From contig NZ_LWBS01000005.1 in assembly GCF_001652265.1 (NCBI RefSeq), forward strand, positions 1 through 13,327: 13,327 bases of DNA. The letters are read 5' to 3'. Numbering within the stretch: position 1 is the first letter of the stretch; each line of letters opens with the position of its first letter. Positions 1 to 5,989 of this stretch are shown piece by piece. A program made the position numbers and the translations under genes. Below the pieces are notes generated by a model. It saw only the letters and a list, made by a program, of their open reading frames with translations, made no database searches and was not told the DNA's origin. The stretch is from Rhizobium leguminosarum. GTDB taxonomy: Bacteria; Pseudomonadota; Alphaproteobacteria; Rhizobiales; Rhizobiaceae.

Positions 1-217
1 CGCGCCTGGCGGCATCATAGGACCGGAGCTTGTCGGTGATCATGACCCGTGGTGTCCGCCCTTGAGCCTTCAGCAACTTACGCATCAGACGCTTTGCCGC
101 CTTGGCATTTCGGCGGCTTTGCACCAGTACTTCGAGGACGAAGCCGTCCTGATCGACCGCACGCCAGAGCCACTGCTTCTTGCCATTGATGGCCACCACG
201 CATTCGTCGAGATGCCA
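1..217 (-). pseudogene. IS6-family transposase, central DDE part (partial, runs off the left edge)
   Basis: Read on the minus strand from 217 to 1, the sequence is open and gives WHLDE, then VAINGKKQWLWRAVDQDGF, LVQSRRNAKAAKRLMRKLL and finally VMITDKLRSYDAARR. These are the conserved blocks of IS6-family transposases: the first catalytic Asp lies in HLDE and the second in TDKLRSY. The Glu of the DDE triad would lie beyond the window. The normal partner sequence just before WHLDE (ending GDK) is found 361 bp away at 579, so this piece is the downstream half of a transposase split by an insertion. It is non-functional here. The IS6 assignment comes from remembered family motifs, not from a search. 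Confidence 0.8.
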
Positions 218-220
218 TAT

Positions 221-571
221 GTGGACGGCCCCTCCTTGCAAGAACTCTTTGATGATTTGATCGGATCTCTTGCGTTCATATGTCCGGCCTTTTGTTGCGT
301 TCACACATGAACGCTGGCCAAGATGGGTTCCGCGACGTGGGTTCCAAACACTTGATCGGCCTCGTTGGGCCACTGGCATCTACGGAGTGTACCGCAGCTG
401 ATGCGTGAACTTGCAGGAAACGATTAGATGGTGTGATCGATCGATCCGAGACGAGACGTGCTTTGACGTATCCATGCCAATACGGATAATCTGATCCACG
501 GACGGCTCCTTCGTTTGAGATCGTTAACAGCTCACTCTGGCACATTTCGATGCCGTTCGGGGGCCGTCCAC
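221..571. repeat. Perfect 12-bp inverted repeat pair (221-232 and 560-571)
   Basis: GTGGACGGCCCC at 221-232 is the exact reverse complement of 560-571. The arms sit just inside the two breakpoints of the split IS6 transposase and therefore mark the ends of the inserted segment. Confidence 0.7.
455..499 (-). pseudogene. 5' fragment of an IS110-family recombinase
   Basis: A GTG at 499 (minus strand) is preceded by AAGGAG at a suitable distance and encodes VDQIIRIGMDTSKHV, the characteristic N-terminus of IS110/IS1111-family DEDD recombinases. The Asp in GMDTSK is the first catalytic residue of their RuvC-like domain. After about 15 codons the family similarity is lost and the downstream recombinase sequence is absent, so only the start survives. 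The short non-coding piece upstream (500-578) would be the left end of such an element. The assignment rests on recall of the family N-terminal signature. Confidence 0.55.
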
Positions 572-578
572 CCCAACA

Positions 579-814
579 CTTGTCGCCCAGGCAGCCGGCT
601 GACCGTCGCTTGATCTCCCGGGCGAAATGCCGTCCGAATTTCTCCGCCCAGCTCGAATGGTCTGGTGCGAGACGATGATGCCGCGGGCCGCCAGCATGTC
701 CGCAACCATGCGCAGGCTGAGCGGAAAGCGAAAGTAGAGCCATACCGCGTGCGCAATGATCTCAGCGGGAAAGCGGTGGCGACGATAAAGCGGATCACGA
801 GCAACTTCTGACAT
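579..814 (-). pseudogene. IS6-family transposase, N-terminal part, frameshifted and interrupted
   Basis: From ATG 814 (minus strand) the protein reads MSEVARDPLYRRHRFPAE, then IAHAVWLYFRFPLSLRMV, MLAARGIIVSHQTIR. This is the zinc-finger/HTH-like N-terminus of IS6-family transposases. At about 651-652 one base of a codon is missing, so the continuation WAEKFGRHFAREIKRRSAGC is found in another frame (650-579). The frame then runs into the inserted segment after GDK. With the 1-217 piece this makes one transposase broken by a frameshift and an insertion. Its terminal inverted repeat lies upstream at 849-864. It is not expected to make active transposase. Confidence 0.8.
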
Positions 815-848
815 GGCCCATGTACGCACATCTTCATCAGCCGTCGGT

Positions 849-864
849 TAACTTTACGGTGCCC
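849..864 (-). repeat. IS6-type terminal inverted repeat, left element (facing the cluster)
   Basis: On the minus strand, 864 to 849 reads GGGCACCGTAAAGTTA. It matches GGGCACTGTAAAGTTA at 13200-13215 at 15 of 16 positions. It lies 35 bp upstream of the transposase start at 814, as expected for the upstream repeat of an IS6-family element, and marks the boundary between the IS and the cluster. Confidence 0.75.
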
Positions 865-1034
865 ATTGAATGCCTATCCGATAAGATTCGAGCGTCGCGC
901 GCTAGTCGTGTAGTAATATTAGCTAAATTATAGGTTGCATTAACAGCGAAACCGTTGCATACTCTGCGAGACAGTATGTAGGGTTGCATAACTCGACATG
1001 GTGTTGTTTTTCCATCAGCAAACGGGAGGATGTC
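865..1034 (+). promoter_or_regulatory. Upstream region of the plus-strand operon with three GTTGCAT repeats and a dyad
   Basis: There is no convincing gene here, and the stretch is AT-richer than its surroundings. GGTTGCAT occurs at 933-940 and 982-989, and CGTTGCAT at 953-960. A perfect dyad, CATACT at 958-963 with AGTATG at 973-978 (9-nt centre), overlaps the middle copy. TTGCAT at 935-940 with CATACT at 958-963 (17-bp spacing) is a possible but weak -35/-10 pair. GGTTGCAT also occurs in front of queD at 12014-12021, which suggests a shared regulator. A strong ribosome site, GGGAGGA at 1024-1030, decides the start of the small peptide at 1035. Confidence 0.45.
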
Positions 1035-1289
1035 ATGAGGGACATCGCAGAAGGTGTAGAAAAGTACATTGCCGATCTCGGGCTTAAGATCCCCGAGGCG
1101 GAACAGAAAAAATTCGCGCTCGAACTGACGTCGGAAATCGCCAGCGAAGCTCAATCCGAAGCCAATTCGGAAGTTGCCGGCGAAGCGAATAGCGAGTCCG
1201 CGAGCGAAGCCCATCAGGAAGCTGCGGCGGAAGCCGCGATGGAAGCGGCTGGGGAAGCCGCCGTGGTGGGGGTCCGCCGGCCCTACTAA
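1035..1289 (+). CDS. Small E-x-x-x repeat peptide, candidate ribosomal-peptide precursor
   Basis: The product has 84 residues. Residues 1-32 form a charged N-terminal segment (MRDIAEGVEKYIADLGLKIP at 1-20). Residues 33-76 are eleven consecutive tetrapeptides with Glu at every fourth position (34 to 74) and mostly Ala, Ser or Asn between. The tail is VVGVRRPY. There is no Cys, Trp, signal peptide or membrane segment; the repeat should be strongly helical and acidic, the tail is basic. I chose ATG 1035 because GGGAGGA ends 4 bases upstream. It is the first gene of an operon whose next two genes are an adenylate-forming enzyme and a protease, which is the layout of a precursor followed by modifying and cutting enzymes. 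I do not recognise the family. It could instead be a helical carrier or regulatory protein; the precursor role is inference. Confidence 0.7.
   Translation: MRDIAEGVEKYIADLGLKIPEAEQKKFALELTSEIASEAQSEANSEVAGEANSESASEAHQEAAAEAAMEAAGEAAVVGVRRPY
1131..1262 (+). repeat. Eleven 12-bp coding repeats (tetrapeptide array)
   Basis: The stretch divides exactly into eleven 12-base units, each with GAA or GAG as its second codon. Codon choice varies between units (for example GAAGCT, GAAGCC, GAAGCG), so the amino-acid pattern is better kept than the DNA. This argues for selection on the protein rather than recent slippage. Confidence 0.85.
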
Positions 1290-1298
1290 CAGGCCGGC
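1276..1298 (+). terminator. GC-only hairpin over the peptide stop codon (partial terminator or mRNA-stability element)
   Basis: GCCGGCC at 1276-1282 pairs perfectly with GGCCGGC at 1292-1298, leaving a 9-nt loop that contains the TAA stop. No T-run follows, so it is not a standard intrinsic terminator. A stem here would separate expression of the peptide from the enzymes downstream, as is common behind ribosomal-peptide precursor genes. Confidence 0.5.
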
Positions 1299-1381
1299 CC
1301 GACGTCAAATTTAACTTCAGGTCATACAAGCAAAGTTTGGCAAGGTGCGAAGCCGGGTGCATCGCGCTTGATGGGTGGGGT

Positions 1382-2872
1382 ATGCTCAATTCTCTCGAAA
1401 TCGAACCTCGTGATCACACCGACCTTCGCACCTTCGCCGAAGAACTGACCGGACGATTGAACGCGGTTGCGGAAATCGATCCTGCGGCCCTAATGGATCT
1501 GTTTCGCGCATCCGAAGGGTTTCACGACGCTAACCGTCTGATTCTTTTCGCCCTTCAAAAATTCCTGCTGAAATGGACCGTGGGCCACGCCTACAAGCAC
1601 ACGAAATTTTACGGCAAAAATCCAGCCTATGCATCGCTTCCATCGAATGAAGTCGACGCTGCGCCTGACCTGTCGGCATGGCCAATCATATCCCGAACAG
1701 TGATTTCCGAAAATTTCGAAGAGTTCATAGCCGACGACGTTCAATTGCGCTCGACCTGCCATACATCGGGCACAACGGGCCAACCAATGGACGTTTATAA
1801 GTCATTCGAGGAAGTGCGTTTCATCAATGACTATTTCTCCCACATGTTCCGCTCGTTTTTGAAGTCGGGACGACCCAAACCGCTCAGCCTGTCTTTCCCT
1901 AATTTTTATCATGGAGTCGCAGTGCCGATGCCGAGCATCGGCATGAGTTTCGTCAGCGGTGTAACGGACGACACTTTGATCCAGGATGCGCGTCGTGTTC
2001 TGGATACGACCTATCATTTTAAGGGCTACGACAGCCGCATTCGTATATTAGGTGGTCTTGGGCACCATATCCTATTTTTCACCAGCTACCTACTGGAGCA
2101 GGGCGTGGACCTTAGCACGTATCGTATGGAATGCATCAACCTGACCGGTGGGTTCCTGTCCGTGCAGATGTTCGAGTTCCTACGCGACGCGTGGAAATGC
2201 CCCATCAACATCCGCTTTTCGATGACCGAAACCATCGGTGGTGCCACCTGCATCGAACCCACAAGCCGATTTGTTCTGGATCCCCACCTGATTGGCGAGG
2301 TTGTCGATGTCGACACCGGGGGCTCACTCCAAGAGGGGGTCGGCGCATTGGTGTTGACCAATCTTTACCCGTTCGTGCAGATGCAACCGTTGATCCGCTA
2401 TCAAAACGGCGATCTGGTGCGACGTATTCCCTCGGCGAATGGCCGGGTCGTTTTTGACTTCCTGGGGCGCGTCAAGAATGCCTTGACCCGCATGAAGGAT
2501 GGCAAGCGGGAATGGCTGCTGTTTTCGGCACCGCTCAATAATACGCTCGCCGCCATCCCCGATATTCGTGTTTATGACTGGTTCGCCAATGTTCGGACCG
2601 CCAAGGATCGCACTGTAGGATCACTTCCGATCATGTCCGTCCGAGCCGAAGAGAGCGGCGGCGTAGTGACCATTAAGCTTTCGCTGGAACTTCGCTACGC
2701 GCCGCATCTCCATCGGAAGCGCTGCGATCAACTCCGCAGGGAAATTATCGCCGCCATGCGCGCCGTTCCTGACACGGTGTTGAGTACGGCTATGGATGCA
2801 AACGAAGTCGTTTTCGACATCCTCTTTTGCGGACCCGAACAACTCAACGAGCCGATCGTGATAAAGATATGA
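1382..2872 (+). CDS. Adenylate-forming enzyme, PaaK/CapK (phenylacetate-CoA ligase-like) family
   Basis: The product has 496 residues and belongs to the acyl-adenylate superfamily. It shows the ATP-phosphate loop TSGTTGQP (128-135), the acceptor motif MTET with Glu283, RYQNGDLV with Asp344 as ribose-binding residue, and a hinge-like FLGRVKNALTRMKDGK region. Such enzymes activate a carboxylate with ATP and pass it to CoA or an amine; the CapK branch includes F390 synthetase-like proteins. The standard PaaK hinge (GRSDD-like) is not clear, and the C-terminal domain is divergent. ATG 1382 is preferred to an upstream in-frame TTG at 1337, which lacks a ribosome site. The stop overlaps the protease start (ATGA). 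The substrate is unknown; the neighbours suggest a peptide carboxylate, Glu side chains, or 7-carboxy-7-deazaguanine. The family is fairly sure, the substrate is inference. Confidence 0.8.
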   Translation: MLNSLEIEPRDHTDLRTFAEELTGRLNAVAEIDPAALMDLFRASEGFHDANRLILFALQKFLLKWTVGHAYKHTKFYGKNPAYASLPSNEVDAAPDLSAWPIISRTVISENFEEFIADDVQLRSTCHTSGTTGQPMDVYKSFEEVRFINDYFSHMFRSFLKSGRPKPLSLSFPNFYHGVAVPMPSIGMSFVSGVTDDTLIQDARRVLDTTYHFKGYDSRIRILGGLGHHILFFTSYLLEQGVDLSTYRMECINLTGGFLSVQMFEFLRDAWKCPINIRFSMTETIGGATCIEPTSRFVLDPHLIGEVVDVDTGGSLQEGVGALVLTNLYPFVQMQPLIRYQNGDLVRRIPSANGRVVFDFLGRVKNALTRMKDGKREWLLFSAPLNNTLAAIPDIRVYDWFANVRTAKDRTVGSLPIMSVRAEESGGVVTIKLSLELRYAPHLHRKRCDQLRREIIAAMRAVPDTVLSTAMDANEVVFDILFCGPEQLNEPIVIKI

Positions 2873-4326
2873 GCGACGAACGCACCACCGGAAATGGACA
2901 GTCGCGGTCAAACCATGCGGCTTTTCGCGTGACGGCGGAGGTTATTATCTCCCCTCCCGAGCGTTCACTCTTGGCGACGGGCGATGTTCGCGAATTGCGG
3001 GAGTTTCCGAAACCAGCGGCTGCCGAACGAATTGGTCGGGTGAGCGGACTTCTGGAAACGAATGGTTTCAACATACATCACGTCGGTCCCTTTTCGATCA
3101 CCATCGAAGGGACGCCGCAGCAATTTATACAAGCGTTCGGGTGTCGATTCGCGGATGCGCCGCATAGCCGCGCACGTCTTGCATTTGCCAATGCGGATCC
3201 CTCCTTGCACGTGCCCATCGACAAACGGTGGCAAGAGATCGAAGGCGTCGTCCTGATCCCCATCGAGAGCTACAGCGCCTCCTCGGATAGTGGCCCCTCG
3301 GACAGCGACGAAAATCATCCCGATCACCTGCCAAAACCCCAGGTCGACTACTATCACTTGAACGCCCCGAGAGACCTCGTTACCAATCTATGTGCCAACG
3401 AAGCACACGCCAAAAACATCTGTGGGCAAGATATCGACGTAGTCGTCGTCGACAGCGGCTGGTGGAACCATCCCTGGTTTCAAGACCGTGGCTTGCATGT
3501 GGATGTTGTTCTCGCGCCCGGCGCCTCAGCACCGGAATTGGACGAAGTCGGCCACGGGACAATGGTGTGCGCAAGCCTGATGTCCTTGGCGCCGAACGCC
3601 AAGGTCACGATGATAAAGCAATCCGGCGAGGACGCGTTCACCGCATTCAAAATGGCGATTGATCGAGCCCCTGCCATTATCCAAAACACCTGGGGTATGC
3701 CCGCCTCTCATGGTCCCTTGGACGCAGCGCAGAAACTTGTGGCCCTTACCGTGCTTTACGCCATCAATAACGGGATAATTGTCGTGTTTGCCGGGGGAAA
3801 CGAAAAGAAGCTATTTCCTCAGCAGATGCATGAAACAATCGCCGTGGGCGGTTCATTCGTTCATCGCGACGGGTCACTGGAGGCCGCCAGCTACGCCAGC
3901 GGCTACGAGAGCCGCCTCTTCCCCGGCCGCATCGTGCCTGATTTTTGCGGGCTCGTCGGTATGAAACCGGAAGGCGTCTATCTCATGATGCCGACCATGC
4001 CTGGATCGGAAATCGACGTCGCCTTCGCCGAGAAACCCTATGCTTACGGTGACGGTACGGACCGACCCGATGACGGCTGGGTCGTCATCAGCGGGACTTC
4101 CTCCGGATCTGCGCAGGTTTCCGGGGTCATCTCAATGTTGAAACAAGTTCAACCGAGCCTGGATCAGAAAGCGGCGAAGGAACTTATCGCCCGATGCACG
4201 AGACCCGTGCTGTATGGCGTTTCGGCGGAAGGCAACCCCGCCGGGCTGCCGCTACCGAACCTGGCGACGGGATACGGCTTGGTCGATGCGGAAAAGGCGC
4301 TGCGGGAACTTGGTGCAGCGCTTTGA
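2869..4326 (+). CDS. Subtilisin-like (S8) serine protease, cytoplasmic, with pro-domain
   Basis: The product has 485 residues. The catalytic residues are visible: Asp195 in VVVVDSGWW, His229 in GHGTMV, oxyanion Asn311 in AGGNEK and Ser411 in SGTSSGSAQ. The usual Pro after the Ser motif (GTSMAxP) is replaced by Gln. Residues about 50-110 resemble a protease pro-domain of the kumamolisin type ([20 protein letters not shown]), followed by a Ser/Asp-rich linker (about 136-153). There is no signal peptide or membrane anchor, so it should act in the cytoplasm. It starts inside the stop of the adenylating enzyme (ATGA at 2869), implying coupled translation, and folE follows after 29 bases. A role in cutting the small peptide (leader removal or release of repeat units) is inferred from position. 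Confidence 0.88.
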   Translation: MSDERTTGNGQSRSNHAAFRVTAEVIISPPERSLLATGDVRELREFPKPAAAERIGRVSGLLETNGFNIHHVGPFSITIEGTPQQFIQAFGCRFADAPHSRARLAFANADPSLHVPIDKRWQEIEGVVLIPIESYSASSDSGPSDSDENHPDHLPKPQVDYYHLNAPRDLVTNLCANEAHAKNICGQDIDVVVVDSGWWNHPWFQDRGLHVDVVLAPGASAPELDEVGHGTMVCASLMSLAPNAKVTMIKQSGEDAFTAFKMAIDRAPAIIQNTWGMPASHGPLDAAQKLVALTVLYAINNGIIVVFAGGNEKKLFPQQMHETIAVGGSFVHRDGSLEAASYASGYESRLFPGRIVPDFCGLVGMKPEGVYLMMPTMPGSEIDVAFAEKPYAYGDGTDRPDDGWVVISGTSSGSAQVSGVISMLKQVQPSLDQKAAKELIARCTRPVLYGVSAEGNPAGLPLPNLATGYGLVDAEKALRELGAAL

Positions 4327-4355
4327 TTTTTCTCCGTACAAATGAAGGTGATATC

Positions 4356-4982
4356 ATGGACACCATTGCCCCTAAGATAGACATATTTCAACGCGACGTA
4401 ACCCGAGAACAGGTGGAGGACGCCATCCGGACCCTGTTGGTATGGGTTGGCGAAGACCCGGCCCGCGAAGGATTATCGGATACGCCGAAACGCGTCGCTA
4501 CCGCATTTAAGGAGTATTGTGCCGGTTATGAGGAAGACCCGCGCGATGTTCTGGATCGCACCTTCGAGGAAATCACCGGGTATCGCGATATGGTCGTCTT
4601 GCGGCACGTTCCGTTCGAGTCCATGTGCGAACATCATCTGGCTCCCATCATCGGCAATGCGCATGTCGCCTATCTGCCGGTTGGACGGGTGGTCGGCATC
4701 AGCAAACTTGCTCGTGTGGTTGACGGCTATTCGCGCCGCCTGCAAATCCAGGAACGCCTCACCGTCGAGATAGCGGAAGCGGTTGACAACGTCTTGAAAC
4801 CGCGAGGTGCGGCCTGTGTCATCGACGCCGAGCATTTTTGCATGAAATGCCGCGGCGTCCGGAAGAAGGGCAGCTGGATGACGACAAGCCATCTCACCGG
4901 CGCGTTCCTGACGGACGATCGCACGCGGCAAGAATTTTATCAGCGCATTCGCTGCGACGGATTCGGCTCGAGGGGACTATAA
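4356..4982 (+). CDS. folE: GTP cyclohydrolase I (FolE type), first step to preQ0
   Basis: The enzyme converts GTP to 7,8-dihydroneopterin triphosphate, the entry to folate and 7-deazapurines. The 208 residues match the family length. Zinc ligands are visible as Cys91 and His94 in CEHHLAP and Cys162 in [10 protein letters not shown]; the TSHLTGAF motif follows. I chose ATG 4356 because AAGGTGAT lies just upstream; a longer open frame back to 4194 overlaps the protease and is unlikely. The stop TAA shares its last base with the ATG of the purA-like gene. Because QueD, QueE and QueC are all present in this window, its likely job is the deazapurine product rather than folate (the ToyD role). Confidence 0.95.
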   Translation: MDTIAPKIDIFQRDVTREQVEDAIRTLLVWVGEDPAREGLSDTPKRVATAFKEYCAGYEEDPRDVLDRTFEEITGYRDMVVLRHVPFESMCEHHLAPIIGNAHVAYLPVGRVVGISKLARVVDGYSRRLQIQERLTVEIAEAVDNVLKPRGAACVIDAEHFCMKCRGVRKKGSWMTTSHLTGAFLTDDRTRQEFYQRIRCDGFGSRGL

Positions 4983-5989
4983 TGACCTGTTCCATCGTGG
5001 TCGGCGGACAGTGGGGTGACGAGGCGAAAGGCAAGATTTGCAGCTATCTGGCGGTTGCCGATAAAATCTCGGTCGCCTGCCGGGCCGGTTTGGGCCCGGG
5101 CGCCGGCCACACCGTGGTTTACGAGGGGCGCGACTACAAACTGCGCCAATCGCCCAGCGCCTTTATCAACCCGAATACGCGCCTTTTTCTGGGCGCCGGG
5201 GTCCTGATCAATAGCGACATTCTGATCGAAGAGATCACGCGGCTGGGTATCGAAAAGCGTGTCGGTATCGACCCGCGCGCGACCTTGGTCGAGCCACATC
5301 ACCGCGCAGCTGAAGTCAGAGACGCCAATTTGACGAAGACGATCGGCTCCACCGGCAGCGGCCATGGCCCCAGCCTTGCCGATCGCGCCATGCGTCGGGC
5401 GCGACGTTCCGCCGATGAGCCTCAACTGCAAGATTTCCTGGTTGATGTTTCGAAGGAGACGAATGCCTGTCTTGACCGTGGCGAACACGTGTTGATCGAA
5501 GGGACCAACGGATATCTTTTGTCTGTCTTATACGGCACCTATCCCTATGCCGTCGGAAAGGACTCCTGCGCCAGCACCGCTGCCGCCGATATCGGGATTG
5601 GGCCGACCCGCGTTGACCATGTCATCGTGACCTTCAAGGCCTTTCCAACCCGCGTGGGTGCCGGCCCATTCCCAACCGAAATGTCGGCGGATGAGGCAAA
5701 AAGGCGGGGGTTTATCCAGTGCGGGACTGTCACCGGAAGACCCCGCCGTGTCGGCGAGTTCGATTTCGAGCTGGCGGCCGATGCCGCCCGCGTCAATGGT
5801 GCAACGCAATTGGCCGTGACACATCTGGATTGGCTGGATCCTGGCTGCAACCACCTTCCGATGGATCGCTGGAATTCGGATCTGCGCCGCTTCGTCGATC
5901 GCCTGGAGCAAGCGTGCAACGTCCCCGCGACGCTGCTTGGGACAGGGCCGGATACCCATCACATCGTCGACCGCCGGCATACCCTATGA
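4982..5989 (+). CDS. purA: PurA-like adenylosuccinate synthetase, short form (ToyG role)
   Basis: Adenylosuccinate synthetases use GTP to replace a 6-oxo group by aspartate. The motifs are VGGQWGDEAKGK with catalytic Asp13, GAGHT with His43, LIEGTNGYLL, GTYPYAVGKDSC, FPTRVGAGPFPTE and GTVTGRPRRVGEFD. Two signatures deviate: GDEAKGK for the usual GDEGKGK and GAGHT for NAGHT. At 335 residues it is about 90 shorter than typical bacterial PurA, near the compact archaeal form, which argues for a specialised enzyme. ATG 4982 overlaps the folE stop and follows GAGGGG. The stop overlaps the purB-like start (ATGA). Its substrate is predicted to be the IMP-like 7-cyano-7-deazapurine ribonucleotide; the family is clear, the substrate is inferred. 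Confidence 0.92.
   Translation: MTCSIVVGGQWGDEAKGKICSYLAVADKISVACRAGLGPGAGHTVVYEGRDYKLRQSPSAFINPNTRLFLGAGVLINSDILIEEITRLGIEKRVGIDPRATLVEPHHRAAEVRDANLTKTIGSTGSGHGPSLADRAMRRARRSADEPQLQDFLVDVSKETNACLDRGEHVLIEGTNGYLLSVLYGTYPYAVGKDSCASTAAADIGIGPTRVDHVIVTFKAFPTRVGAGPFPTEMSADEAKRRGFIQCGTVTGRPRRVGEFDFELAADAARVNGATQLAVTHLDWLDPGCNHLPMDRWNSDLRRFVDRLEQACNVPATLLGTGPDTHHIVDRRHTL

Larger units (their letters stand above)
218..578. mobile_element. 361-bp insert splitting the IS6 transposase, with 12-bp inverted repeats near its ends
   Basis: The transposase reading frame stops matching the family right after GDK (minus strand, 579) and resumes at WHLDE (217). The sequence between them is foreign. It carries a perfect inverted repeat, GTGGACGGCCCC at 221-232 and GGGGCCGTCCAC at 560-571, which lies 3 and 7 bp inside the two junctions. 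That is the look of a small element or a deletion derivative of an IS. On the minus strand it holds the start of an IS110-family recombinase (499-455); the remaining interior (about 233-454) has short open stretches that I do not recognise. It could be a deletion derivative of an IS110/IS1111-group element, since the IS1111 group carries subterminal inverted repeats. Confidence 0.6.

Noticed and set aside
62..310. 82-codon plus-strand open frame in the left IS region
   Set aside because: The opposite strand carries clear IS6 transposase motifs over the same bases, so this frame is a shadow.
837..1214. Long open frame on the minus strand opposite the small peptide
   Set aside because: It is the mirror of the 12-bp coding repeats, has an Arg/Phe/Gly composition, overlaps the IS end and regulatory region, and lacks a ribosome site.
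1131..1262. CRISPR-like or tandem non-coding repeat
   Set aside because: The 12-bp units are in frame, have no spacers and are explained by the peptide's tetrapeptide pattern.
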